A DNA stretch of 64,000 nucleotides from positions 1 to 64,000 of the forward strand of contig CAKSWC010000005.1 of the NCBI GenBank assembly GCA_934511365.1, in the 5' to 3' direction. Position 1 is the stretch's first letter, and every line of letters begins with the position of its first letter. The position numbers were made by a program, and so were the translations under genes. Under the pieces are notes generated by a model that saw nothing but the letters and a program-made list of their open reading frames with translations, did not search any database and was not told where the DNA came from. This document shows positions 1-7,705 of this stretch, one piece after another. The stretch is from an uncultured Eubacteriales bacterium (GTDB lineage Bacteria > Bacillota > Clostridia > Oscillospirales > Acutalibacteraceae).

Positions 1-8
1 AAAACCGC

Positions 9-37
9 TTGACAAACAAGCGGCGTGTGAGTATAAT
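9..37 (+). promoter_or_regulatory. sigma-A promoter, antitoxin-like RNA copy 1
   Basis: TTGACA (9-14) and TATAAT (32-37) are both consensus and are separated by 17 bases. Transcription would start near base 44 and run into the terminator at 87-127. No ORF with a ribosome site follows, so the product is probably a short untranslated RNA. Confidence 0.8.
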
Positions 38-43
38 ATAAAT

Positions 44-128
44 GTAAAAAGGCTCTGCAGAAAGCGGTGCCCTCAAAGTTTTAGCTAAAAAATAACCGCA
101 ACATTGGGGAATGGGCGGTTATTTTTTA
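44..128 (+). ncRNA. putative type I antitoxin RNA, copy 1
   Basis: A short RNA of about 85 nt is predicted from the promoter at 9-37 and the terminator at 87-127. Its 3' half is antisense to the end of the convergent peptide mRNA. Its 5' end, AAGGCUCUGCA then GCGGUGCCCUC, repeats the 5' leader of that mRNA, including a CCCUC that could pair with the peptide gene's GGAGGG ribosome site. The layout resembles convergent type I toxin-antitoxin loci such as Fst/RNAII. The antitoxin role is inference. Confidence 0.6.
87..127. terminator. two-way intrinsic terminator, copy 1
   Basis: AAAATAACCGC pairs with GCGGTTATTTT across a 16-base loop. Runs of A and T on both sides let it end the plus-strand RNA and the minus-strand peptide mRNA alike. 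Confidence 0.8.
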
Positions 129-135
129 TTACCTA

Positions 136-207
136 TTATCTTTTTGTTGCTTCTATGTAGCCAGTGGCTAAAACAAGAAGCAAAGCAAGCATTACCAAAT
201 ATTCCAT
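136..207 (-). CDS. 23-residue hydrophobic peptide, type I toxin-like
   Basis: The ORF reads MEYLVMLALLLVLATGYIEA followed by TKR: one membrane segment and a short basic tail, as in small type I toxins. The ribosome site GGAGGGA lies 7-8 bases before ATG at 207. CCTCC boxes upstream in the same leader could pair with it and hide it. It is clearly related to the 38-residue peptide of the next unit (shared pattern ME-L-M---L-LV-AT-YI). Two related tiny ORFs with strong ribosome sites in matching units make a chance ORF unlikely. Toxicity is inferred from form only. Confidence 0.65.
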   Translation of the reverse strand: MEYLVMLALLLVLATGYIEATKR

Positions 208-341
208 TGGCAACACTCCCTCCTTGATTAATCTCGGAGGTAAGTAATAAAAAATGCTTCCTCCGGAAAGTGAGAAATCGCTTTTGGAGGGCACCGCCTT
301 GCCGCAGGGCTGAAACTCAGCCTGTGCAGAGCCTTTAGGTT

Positions 342-370
342 ATTTTAGCATATTTGTCGAAAATTGTCAA
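342..370 (-). promoter_or_regulatory. sigma-A promoter of toxin-like peptide copy 1
   Basis: On the minus strand TTGACA (370-365) and TAAAAT (347-342) are 17 bases apart. Transcription from about 335 gives a leader of about 128 nt before the ATG at 207. Confidence 0.75.
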
Positions 371-385
371 GAGATAAAAAACCGC

Positions 386-414
386 TTGACAAACTTCAAG
401 CGGCTGTGTATAAT
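386..414 (+). promoter_or_regulatory. sigma-A promoter, antitoxin-like RNA copy 2
   Basis: TTGACA (386-391), 17 bases, TATAAT (409-414): a perfect consensus promoter equivalent to that of copy 1. Confidence 0.8.
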
Positions 415-420
415 ATAAGT

Positions 421-509
421 GTAAAAAGGCTCTGCATTAAGCGGCTGCCCAAACTGCTAGTTAAAAAATAACCGCATCATTTTGGGATTATGGGGCGGTT
501 ATTTTTTAT
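421..509 (+). ncRNA. putative type I antitoxin RNA, copy 2
   Basis: The predicted RNA of about 90 nt begins with AAAAAGGCUCUGCA then GCGGCUGCCC and ends at the terminator 463-508, overlapping the 3' end of the convergent peptide gene. The 5' block is again repeated at the start of the opposite transcript. The antitoxin role is inferred from layout. Confidence 0.6.
463..508. terminator. two-way intrinsic terminator, copy 2
   Basis: AAAAAATAACCGC pairs with GCGGTTATTTTTT. It includes the last codons and the stop of the 38-residue peptide and serves both strands. Confidence 0.8.
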
Positions 510-615
510 TATGCTTGTTTTTGCGTTCTTCTTTCTTCTCGGCATGAATGTCGGAAGTTCTTATGTAGCAAGTTGCTGCAACAAGAATAAGAAAAACCAT
601 TGCTAATGTTTCCAT
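499..615 (-). CDS. 38-residue membrane peptide, type I toxin-like
   Basis: The sequence starts METLAMVFLILVAATCYIRT and ends in a strongly basic tail rich in Lys, Glu and His. One membrane segment covers residues 2-18. The ribosome site AAAGGAGGG precedes ATG at 615. CCCTCC lies just upstream, so CCCTCC-GGAAA-GGAGGG makes a tight hairpin that hides the ribosome site, as is usual in type I toxin mRNAs. It is homologous to the 23-residue peptide at 136-207 but has a longer charged tail. Too short for database-style gene calling; function inferred. Confidence 0.7.
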   Translation of the reverse strand: METLAMVFLILVAATCYIRTSDIHAEKKEERKNKHNKK

Positions 616-746
616 TGGCAACCCTCCTTTCCGGAGGGCAACGAATAATAAAAAATAGTTCCCTCCTATTGAAAGTTAATTAACTTCACAGAGGGCAGCC
701 GCCTTACCGCAATGCCGATTGCTCGGCCGGTGCAGAGCCTTTGGTT

Positions 747-775
747 TATTTAGCATATTTGTTGGAAATTGTCAA
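747..775 (-). promoter_or_regulatory. sigma-A promoter of toxin-like peptide copy 2
   Basis: On the minus strand TTGACA (775-770) is followed after 17 bases by TAAATA (752-747), a weaker -10 than in copy 1. The leader to the ATG at 615 would be about 125 nt. Confidence 0.65.
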
Positions 776-776
776 G

Positions 777-940
777 TTAGATATTAGACGTTAGATGTTG
801 GATGTTGGAAAAATATCTATTATCTATTATCTATTATCTATTATCTAAAATATCTCCGGCACCAACCCGGACATAATGCACCTTGCTTTCAAATTTAAAT
901 ATCTAGCATCTAGCGTCCAGAATCTAGCATCTAGATTGGG
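777..940. repeat. degenerate heptamer repeats (ATCTATT type)
   Basis: ATCTATT is repeated four times with a seven-base period near 820-846, flanked by TTAGATATTAGACG-like and ATCTAGCATCTAG-like variants up to about 938. No gene is seen here. Similar arrays lie at 13068-13103 and 43739-43776. Confidence 0.7.
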
Positions 941-944
941 TCAG

Positions 945-1592
945 TCAGGAGCTTTCCTTTTCCGCCACCTTGATGCGCTTATACATATCCTGCATTTGGC
1001 GGTCGATTTCCGCAATTTTGGCCGCGCAGTCAAACATTTCCTCGTTGATTCCCGGCGGAAGCTGAGACTTGTCCGCCTTATAACGTATGTCATGCTCAAG
1101 ACTCGCCCAAAAGTCCATTGCAACCGTCCGAAGCTGAATTTCCGCCATGACGTACTCCGTCCTGTCCGAAAGATAGACCGGAACGCGGATGTCAAGGTGC
1201 AGCGAGCGGTAACCGTTGTAATTCGGGTGCTCAATATAGTCCTGCCGTTTGATTATCTCAATGTCCTTTTGGCGCTCAAGCATCCGGGCAACACTGTAAA
1301 CATCGTCAATATAATGGCAGACAACGCGCACTCCGGCAATGTCGTTAACCTTGCTCTTGGCCTCCTTAAGATTCACCGGAAGCCCCTTTTTGATGAGCTT
1401 TGCGGCAATGCTTTTGAGACTTTTTACCCTTTTTTCAATGTGGTGAATCGGGTTGCGCGCAAAAAGAACATTGAACTCATTGTTGAGCACCTCAAACTTC
1501 AGCGCAAGCTGCTTCACCGCGGATTCATAAAGGTTCATCATTATAAGAAGCTCATGAGCGTCCTCAAAAAACTCTGCGTTCGGTTTGTTCAT
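945..1592 (-). CDS. relQ: small alarmone synthetase (RelQ-type (p)ppGpp synthetase)
   Basis: Single-domain GTP pyrophosphokinase that transfers pyrophosphate from ATP to GDP/GTP to make (p)ppGpp. The 215 residues hold only a RelA/SpoT synthetase domain: NDIAGVRVVC at 83-92, HPNYNGYRSLH at 122-132 and EIQLRT at 151-156. There is no HD hydrolase, TGS or ACT domain, which separates it from long Rel proteins. The ATG at 1592 has GGCGGTGA upstream; the frame opens six codons earlier without a ribosome site. It stands apart from the next minus-strand gene by 82 bases. The RelQ subtype is assigned from length and architecture. Confidence 0.9.
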   Translation of the reverse strand: MNKPNAEFFEDAHELLIMMNLYESAVKQLALKFEVLNNEFNVLFARNPIHHIEKRVKSLKSIAAKLIKKGLPVNLKEAKSKVNDIAGVRVVCHYIDDVYSVARMLERQKDIEIIKRQDYIEHPNYNGYRSLHLDIRVPVYLSDRTEYVMAEIQLRTVAMDFWASLEHDIRYKADKSQLPPGINEEMFDCAAKIAEIDRQMQDMYKRIKVAEKESS

Positions 1593-1674
1593 TGAATCAC
1601 CGCCAATCATTTTTCTGTCCTTTTGATGATACCGTTTTGGGCGGGCGTCCTTTCAACCGCCCCAAAAAACAGCA

Positions 1675-1977
1675 TCAGAATTCATAGTCCACGCTTGCTC
1701 TCGCCTCTTTGACAAGGGCAACGTAGGACGATATTTTTTTGTGTTCCGGGTGTTCACGATACCTGCCAACGTCCTCAAGCGAGTCAAATTCACTCAGAAG
1801 CACGGCGTCAAACATTGATTCTTTTTGGTTGACGTTGAGGTTGACCTGCATTGAGCGCAAAAAGTCAATCTTTTCCGGCAGCGCCTCAAGCAGACTTTTG
1901 ACAAGAAGAAGGTTTTCCTCCTTTGTTCTTCCCTCAGCAAATGGCTTGAACTTCCACATTACAACGTGTTTGATCAT
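1675..1977 (-). CDS. Dabb (stress-responsive A/B barrel) domain protein
   Basis: A 100-residue protein that is almost entirely one Dabb domain, beginning MIKHVVMWKFK and containing the HPEHKK segment typical of the family. Such proteins form dimeric alpha-beta barrels. Most bacterial members have no assigned reaction, so none is given here. AAGGAGG precedes the start. It lies 65 bases after the acyl-transfer gene on the same strand. Confidence 0.85.
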   Translation of the reverse strand: MIKHVVMWKFKPFAEGRTKEENLLLVKSLLEALPEKIDFLRSMQVNLNVNQKESMFDAVLLSEFDSLEDVGRYREHPEHKKISSYVALVKEARASVDYEF

Positions 1978-2042
1978 TGTTATATCCTCCTTAAAAAATC
2001 CGTGTTTGGCCGCTACCGGCGCAAGAGTCAGGTCAGGCCGGC

Positions 2043-3392
2043 TTAAACCGCGATTGCGTCCATTCGGCCAACAAGGCTTTCGCTCCTGACGGCGGACATA
2101 TTGTTGATGAAAATGACATCGTTCGCTTTAACCCGCTCTGCAAGGTCGATGAAGCCCTGCTTGTAATAGCGGTAGTCAATAACATAGACTTTTTTATAGT
2201 TATAGACGATGAAGGGAATGACGGCGTTAGCAAAGCTTTCCTTGATAATCACGCAGGTTTTGCCCTTTTTCCGGCTGAGGTTTTCAATCGTTGTATACGG
2301 GTTGTCTGCGGCGGTGAAAGCGCTGTATTTCTGCGATATCGGATAAGACGAAGTGTCGTTAACAAGGCGCCAGTCAATGACCTTTCCGTCCGGCTGAGTG
2401 AACTGAAGCTTGGTTTCATAAGGCGGCATATATGCAATAAGCTCGTCCGGATTTTTTTTCATTGCGCTTGAGTTTGTGTTGGTATAGAACGAGCCGAGGA
2501 ATTCACCAAAGCTCTTTTTTTCAAATTTATCGAGCGTTATTGCATTGACATTTTTGACCTTTGCAAACTCCTCATACGCATAGTATGCGCCGAGAGCCGT
2601 CCAATGGTGATCCGTGCGGAAATAAATATATTCATCGCGGTGCATCCGCAGCGCCTTATAGATGTTGACAGGTGTTACAGAGGCCGACATTTTTCCGTAA
2701 ATATAGTCCATGGCGGCTTTTTGGTCGCAGGTATTGATGTTTTTGCTCTCCTTGACCGAGTCCGGCATTGTGATGTCGATACTCGTTGGAACAAGCATTG
2801 AATAAACACTCGCCTTTCCGGAAAGCTTTTTTGCCGTGCGGTTCACAACCGAGGCGTATTCATCCGCAACGCCTTGATTGAAAGAGCAGTATTCATAAGC
2901 AGCGTTGCCGATTGTTACGATGCTTGAAAGCTTTTGAACAACTTCGCCAAGCTTGTCCGGGTCGGGAAGGGTCGGCTCCTTTTCCTCGGTTGTGCTTTCC
3001 GTCGGAGCGCTGTCTGTGCTGTCCTGGGAGGGAATGGGGTTGTTCACAACCTCGTTATTGAGGCCGTATATTTTGTCTCCGAAGCCGCGCAGATTTTCAA
3101 GCTTTTCATTCGCCGAAATCATGGCTTCGCGGAACGGAAATGTGTCTGAAAACCAGGAGTCGATTCCCCTGAAAAAGCTCCCGTCAAAAAGCGCGGAAAA
3201 GCTGAAGGACGGAAAACGTGCAAGCTCACGCTTTTCGTTCTCCGAAAATGACGGGCGCAGCGGAATGAGAAGCGAAACAAAAAGACCGAGCAAAAGCAAT
3301 CCGACAAAAACAGAGGGAAGAATGACCTTATAGAGCTTTACGGATTTTTTGACCGCTTTGATATATTTCTTGCTGTGTTTGCGTTTTTTCAT
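2043..3392 (-). CDS. DHHW-family extracellular protein, partner of MBOAT
   Basis: The N terminus is basic and followed by one membrane segment (residues about 24-45), so the rest faces outside. The family signature DHHW is at 261-264 inside YFRTDHHWTALGAYY. DHHW proteins are related to the SGNH-like AlgX/AlgJ enzymes that finish polymer O-acetylation begun by an MBOAT protein. A Ser/Thr/Glu-rich linker covers about 121-146. The start follows GGAGGGG and lies 18 bases after the MBOAT stop, so the two are co-transcribed. The likely job is O-acylation of a cell-wall or surface glycan; the substrate is unknown. Confidence 0.88.
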   Translation of the reverse strand: MKKRKHSKKYIKAVKKSVKLYKVILPSVFVGLLLLGLFVSLLIPLRPSFSENEKRELARFPSFSFSALFDGSFFRGIDSWFSDTFPFREAMISANEKLENLRGFGDKIYGLNNEVVNNPIPSQDSTDSAPTESTTEEKEPTLPDPDKLGEVVQKLSSIVTIGNAAYEYCSFNQGVADEYASVVNRTAKKLSGKASVYSMLVPTSIDITMPDSVKESKNINTCDQKAAMDYIYGKMSASVTPVNIYKALRMHRDEYIYFRTDHHWTALGAYYAYEEFAKVKNVNAITLDKFEKKSFGEFLGSFYTNTNSSAMKKNPDELIAYMPPYETKLQFTQPDGKVIDWRLVNDTSSYPISQKYSAFTAADNPYTTIENLSRKKGKTCVIIKESFANAVIPFIVYNYKKVYVIDYRYYKQGFIDLAERVKANDVIFINNMSAVRSESLVGRMDAIAV

Positions 3393-3410
3393 GTTCTGTC
3401 ACCCCTCCTT

Positions 3411-4880
3411 TTAGAATTGGAAATAAAGGAACGGATTATAGCTGTCTCCGACCAAGGAAAATGTTGAAAGAACCAAAAGAAGAACCGGAACGGCAATTTT
3501 TCTGATAACATTGAAAAGCGCCGTATCCGCATTGTGACGTGCTTTTTGGGTGATAAGCTTTCCAAGGTTTTTCATCAAAGGTGTGCAGGCAAGACAGGCA
3601 ACAAGCAAAAAGAACAGGTTGTTTTTCAAAAGTGCACCGATTTCATAGCTTGAAAAGCCGTTGCCGCAAAGGCCGAACATACCTTTTAAAACGGTGAAGC
3701 CCACGGATACGTTTTGGAAGCGGAAAATTATCCAGCCGAAGAACGAAACCAAAAGCAGATAGACATGAGACACCCACGCCGGTGCCTTTTTAAGCTTTTC
3801 AAGCAGGAACAGCCTTTCCGCTGTTAAAAAGACGAAGAAATAAAGACCCCAGAGCACAAAGTTCCAGCTTGCGCCATGCCAAAGGCCGGTCAGCGCCCAA
3901 ACAATGAACGTGTTAAGAATTGTTCTTGAAAGCCCCTTCCGGCTTCCGCCGAGCGGTATGTAAACATAGTCGCGGAAAAATGTTCCAAGCGAGATGTGCC
4001 ATCTGCGCCAGAATTCTCCAACGCTCTTTGAGCAATACGGATAATCAAAGTTTTCCTTGTAATGGAAGCCGATCATCTGGCCCATGCCTATCGCCATGTC
4101 TGAATAGGCCGAAAAGTCAAGATATATCTGAAGCATATAGAAAACCATTCCGAGCCACAGACCGAGCGCCGGCCGGTTTTCAAGAATTGCAATGTTTTTT
4201 TGGAGGTCGGCGGAAACGGAAAGCGCCGAGTCCGAAAGGAGAACCGTGTCTGCAAGCGAGCCGCAGACATTTGCAAGCAGCGCTTTTTTTCCGAGGCCTA
4301 TTGCAAAACGGGTGATACCCTTTGAAATTTCATTGAGATTTGTTTTCCGGTTTTCAATTTCATAGCAGACATCACTGTAACGGACAATGGGGCCGGCAAT
4401 GCACTGATGAAAAAGGCTCGCGTATAAAAGAACATACCAAAACTTTTTCTGCGCCTCGGTTTCGCCTCGATAGACGTCAATAACATATGAAAGAAGCTGA
4501 AAGGTATAAAACGAGATACCTATCGGAAGCGCAATTTGAACTATATTTTCCGGAACACCGGTTATCGCTTTGATGTTTTTGAGGATAAACGTCAGATACT
4601 TAAAAATTCCGATTAAGCCAAGGTCTGTTACGCAGGCTCCGATGAGAAGAAGCCGCGCCTTTTTTGTTCCGCGGAACTTTTCAATCCCAAGGGCAAAAAG
4701 CCAGTCCGCAAAGCATTCAAAAACAAGAAGAAAAACATATTTCGGCTCGCCCCACGCATAGAAAAACAGCGAAAAGATGAGCATGACAAGGTTTTTCTGT
4801 TTCAGATCCTTTGCAAAAAAATAGCAAATAAGATTCAGCGGAAAAAAGAAGTAAACAAAAAAGAGATTTGAAAAAACCAT
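3411..4880 (-). CDS. MBOAT-family O-acyltransferase (AlgI/DltB-like)
   Basis: Multi-pass membrane enzyme of 489 residues, normal for the family. WRRWHISLGTFFRDY begins at residue 291, and the active-site His sits in GLWHGASW (His335). MBOAT proteins of this type move an acyl group, usually acetyl, across the membrane for transfer to an extracellular polymer. The next gene encodes the DHHW partner, so the two form a two-gene acylation unit. GGAGG precedes ATG. The exact polymer cannot be read from sequence. Confidence 0.92.
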   Translation of the reverse strand: MVFSNLFFVYFFFPLNLICYFFAKDLKQKNLVMLIFSLFFYAWGEPKYVFLLVFECFADWLFALGIEKFRGTKKARLLLIGACVTDLGLIGIFKYLTFILKNIKAITGVPENIVQIALPIGISFYTFQLLSYVIDVYRGETEAQKKFWYVLLYASLFHQCIAGPIVRYSDVCYEIENRKTNLNEISKGITRFAIGLGKKALLANVCGSLADTVLLSDSALSVSADLQKNIAILENRPALGLWLGMVFYMLQIYLDFSAYSDMAIGMGQMIGFHYKENFDYPYCSKSVGEFWRRWHISLGTFFRDYVYIPLGGSRKGLSRTILNTFIVWALTGLWHGASWNFVLWGLYFFVFLTAERLFLLEKLKKAPAWVSHVYLLLVSFFGWIIFRFQNVSVGFTVLKGMFGLCGNGFSSYEIGALLKNNLFFLLVACLACTPLMKNLGKLITQKARHNADTALFNVIRKIAVPVLLLVLSTFSLVGDSYNPFLYFQF

Positions 4881-5074
4881 AGATGAACCTCCGGCAATAC
4901 CGAGTCGGATTTTTGTCAGTTTAACAATTTACTGAATATTTATTGTACCGCCATAACGGCGAAAATTGTTTACAGGACAGAATAATTGTGTAAAATTATC
5001 ACGCTTGTTTTCGACCGGGTTCGACAAGCGCAAAACCCGGCTTCTGTTGCTTTCGGCAGCAAAAAGGCGGTCAC

Positions 5075-6322
5075 TTAATCCTGAATTTTCGCCATAAAGC
5101 GAACATCGGTCATTGCCGGAGTGTCGTTCTTAGCGGCGGGAATATTCATTGCCGCAGCGTGGAAAACGGCGTCCTTTCCGAATTTTTCACAAATTTTGAA
5201 AACCTGCGCTTCAAGTTTTTCAAGCTTTTCATAGCGGCTGCTGCTATAAAAAAGGCTGTATTGCGAAAAGCACTTTTCTTCAACAAGCTCACACGCGCGT
5301 ATGCCGATTGAACGGACGCTGCAATCCCAGTCCCATGCTTTTGAAAAAAGCTCCATCCCGAGCGAAAACAGCATTTCAACAATCCGCGTCGGCTGGGAAA
5401 GAGGCGCCTGACATTCGCGAACAATGAAATTTGCGTCGCGGATATGAATTTGAACAAGCGTTGCCATAACATTGTTTTTGCGCAGCGAGGCGGCAACCTT
5501 TTCGGTCAGGGAGAGCATTACCGCGGCAACCTCCTCATTTGTTCTGAGGTCGCGCGCACAAGTTATGCTGCGGCCGAAACTTTTGGCCGGAGGAATCTCG
5601 CTTTTTGAAAGCACGGGCGAACTGTCCTTTCCGGCCGCGGCAAGCCGAAGCTGCTCTCCGGCTTTTCCGAGCGTGAGCTGAAGCAGCCTCGGCTCGGTTT
5701 GCGCAAGCTCGCCGAGGGTGGAGATGCCTATTGAGTCAAGCCGCTTTTTTGTTGCCTTTCCAACGCCTATCATCTCCTGAACCGGGAGCGGCCAGACGAT
5801 TGATTTGAAATGCGCCTTGTCAATAACCGTTACGGCGTCCGGCTTTTTCAAGTCTGAGCCGAGTTTTGCAAAGACCTTGTTGAAGCTCACTCCGACCGAT
5901 ATTGTGAGCCCAAGTTCCTTTTTGACCTGCTCTTTAATTTCATATGCTATTTTTTCTCCGCCGCCAAAAAGGAGGGTGCTTCCGGTGATATCCAGCCAGC
6001 ATTCATCCATTCCGAACGGTTCAACGCGGTCGGTATACCTTTCATAAATTGCACGGACCGCCTTTGAATAATGCACATACTTATCGTAATGCGGCGGCGC
6101 AATAACAAGCTGCGGACACTTTGTCTGAGCCTGCCAAACGGTTTCCGCCGTTTTAACACCGAAATTTTTTGCCTTTTCGTTTTTTGCAAGAACAATTCCG
6201 TGGCGCTCCTCAACACTTCCGCAAACGGCCATTGGAACGCTTTTCCATTCCGGATGGTCGATGCATTCAACCGAGGCAAAAAAGTTATTGAGGTCACAGT
6301 GAAGAATAATACGCTGTGCCAT
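5075..6322 (-). CDS. dinB: DNA polymerase IV (Y family, translesion)
   Basis: Error-prone polymerase that copies past damaged bases. HCDLNNFFASVE at residues 8-19 carries the first catalytic Asp, and GMDECWLDIT carries the second acidic pair. The little-finger domain follows. I choose ATG 6322 (MAQRII...) over the longer frame because AGGTGG precedes it and because a LexA box at 6338-6355 would otherwise be inside the coding region. At about 415 residues it is full length. The C terminus lacks a clear beta-clamp motif that I can name. Regulation by the SOS response follows from the box. Confidence 0.93.
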   Translation of the reverse strand: MAQRIILHCDLNNFFASVECIDHPEWKSVPMAVCGSVEERHGIVLAKNEKAKNFGVKTAETVWQAQTKCPQLVIAPPHYDKYVHYSKAVRAIYERYTDRVEPFGMDECWLDITGSTLLFGGGEKIAYEIKEQVKKELGLTISVGVSFNKVFAKLGSDLKKPDAVTVIDKAHFKSIVWPLPVQEMIGVGKATKKRLDSIGISTLGELAQTEPRLLQLTLGKAGEQLRLAAAGKDSSPVLSKSEIPPAKSFGRSITCARDLRTNEEVAAVMLSLTEKVAASLRKNNVMATLVQIHIRDANFIVRECQAPLSQPTRIVEMLFSLGMELFSKAWDWDCSVRSIGIRACELVEEKCFSQYSLFYSSSRYEKLEKLEAQVFKICEKFGKDAVFHAAAMNIPAAKNDTPAMTDVRFMAKIQD

Positions 6323-6337
6323 GGGTTCCACCTTCTT

Positions 6338-6355
6338 CCCGAACATTTGTTCGGG
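6338..6355. promoter_or_regulatory. LexA (SOS) box of dinB
   Basis: CCCGAACATTTGTTCGGG is a perfect palindrome containing CGAAC-N4-GTTCG, the Gram-positive LexA consensus. It lies 16 bases upstream of the dinB ATG. A minus-strand promoter, TTTACT-17-TACAAT, ends just before it, so LexA would sit over the transcription start. Confidence 0.9.
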
Positions 6356-6419
6356 AAGTATTGTATCACACATAAAAGAAAAAGTAAAGGGAAAAACAAA
6401 AATTTTTCCGCTTAACGGC

Positions 6420-6475
6420 TGCTTAATAAAAAAAACAACCGCTGAACGCTGAGTCCGGCGGTTATTTTAAACTGT
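6420..6475. terminator. terminator after potABCD
   Basis: AACAACCGC pairs with GCGGTTATT around a loop containing CTGAACGCTGAG, with A and T runs outside. It lies between the potD stop and the dinB leader. Confidence 0.6.
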
Positions 6476-6484
6476 GTCCGCAAA

Positions 6485-7705
6485 TTATTTCTGCGGAAAA
6501 TCATACCAATATTCGCGCTTTTTCTTTTTGACGTATGACGAAACAACATAACCGATAAAGCACGCGCCAACAACGGAAAAGCCGATATAGATGTGCGTAT
6601 TGTTGCTTCCGGCAACCTTGATTTCGTTCCAAAGGTTTGAAAAACGGTCGAGCGTCTCCTGTGGAAGATTGTGGAAGTACTCGGTTTTCGGCATATTCTC
6701 CTCATCGGGATAAAGCAGCTTGTTTTCGGCGTAGTCGGCATAGTCGGGATTGTTCACAACGCCGGTGTTCGGGCTTGCATAGCCGATGTACCAAGCATTG
6801 CAGACGCCGATTTCCGGGTCAAGCATGAAGTTGATATACTTCATTGCGGCGGAAACATTCTGCGCGCATTTCGGTATGCACATTGCGTCAACAAAAATGT
6901 TCACGCCCTCTTTCGGATAAACAAAGGCAAGGTCCGGATTGACGTCATGCATTGTGATGTAATCGCCAACATAATACGGCACCATGGCCGCCTCCCCGCT
7001 CTCCATTTTGTTATACACCTCGTCCATAACATAGCCCTGAAGCAGCGGTTTCTGGTCAATGAGCATTTGGGCAACGTCTGAAAGCTCCTTTTCATCGGTG
7101 GAGTTGAACGAGTAGCCGAGAATTTTTTGCGGAATTGCGAATGCATCGCGCGGATTGTCTATCATGAGGATTTTTCCGGCGTATTTTTCGTCCCACATAA
7201 TTTTCCAGCTGTCCGGCGTTTCGTCAACCATTTTGGTGTTATAGATGAGGCCGACCATTCCGACATTGTATGGAACGCTGTATTCGTCCTTTTTGTCAAA
7301 ATACATTCCACGGTATTTTTGGTCGATATAATGATAGTTCGGAAGCGACTGAACGTCAAACTTTTGAAGCAGGTTTTCGTTAATCATGCGTTCAATCATA
7401 TAATCGGACGGAATAACAATGTCATAGCTTGCGCCGCCGTTCTTGATTTTTGCATACATATCCTCGTTGCTTTCAAAGGTGACATAGTTGACCTTGATTC
7501 CGGTCAGCTTTTCAAACTCCTTGTTAACGTCAAGCATTCCGTCCTCATAGCTGTCGCTGATATATTCGCCCCAGTTGAAAACATTGAGAACCTCGCCTTT
7601 TTTTGCGCCCTCATAGTAGTCCTCGTGTTCATAGGCCAAGCAGCTTATGGCACACGCGCAAAAAAGAAGCGAACAGACAAAAGAGAACAAAAGCTTTTTC
7701 ATCAT
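6485..7705 (-). CDS. potD: polyamine ABC transporter substrate-binding protein
   Basis: Captures spermidine or putrescine outside the cell for PotABC. A signal peptide is present; residues 19-22 (AISC) could be a weak lipobox. The mature part begins with VLNVFNWGEYISD, a hallmark of PotD/PotF proteins. Unusually, the C terminus adds a membrane segment (about 374-392) and a basic tail, which would tether the protein independently of a lipid. ATG 7705 follows GGAGGTGA and overlaps the potC stop by four bases. Polyamine type is not decided by sequence alone. Confidence 0.9.
   Translation of the reverse strand: MMKKLLFSFVCSLLFCACAISCLAYEHEDYYEGAKKGEVLNVFNWGEYISDSYEDGMLDVNKEFEKLTGIKVNYVTFESNEDMYAKIKNGGASYDIVIPSDYMIERMINENLLQKFDVQSLPNYHYIDQKYRGMYFDKKDEYSVPYNVGMVGLIYNTKMVDETPDSWKIMWDEKYAGKILMIDNPRDAFAIPQKILGYSFNSTDEKELSDVAQMLIDQKPLLQGYVMDEVYNKMESGEAAMVPYYVGDYITMHDVNPDLAFVYPKEGVNIFVDAMCIPKCAQNVSAAMKYINFMLDPEIGVCNAWYIGYASPNTGVVNNPDYADYAENKLLYPDEENMPKTEYFHNLPQETLDRFSNLWNEIKVAGSNNTHIYIGFSVVGACFIGYVVSSYVKKKKREYWYDFPQK

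Noticed and set aside
876..1595. Long plus-strand ORF of 239 codons
   Set aside because: It mirrors relQ, which has clear motifs on the minus strand; no ribosome site and no recognisable domain.
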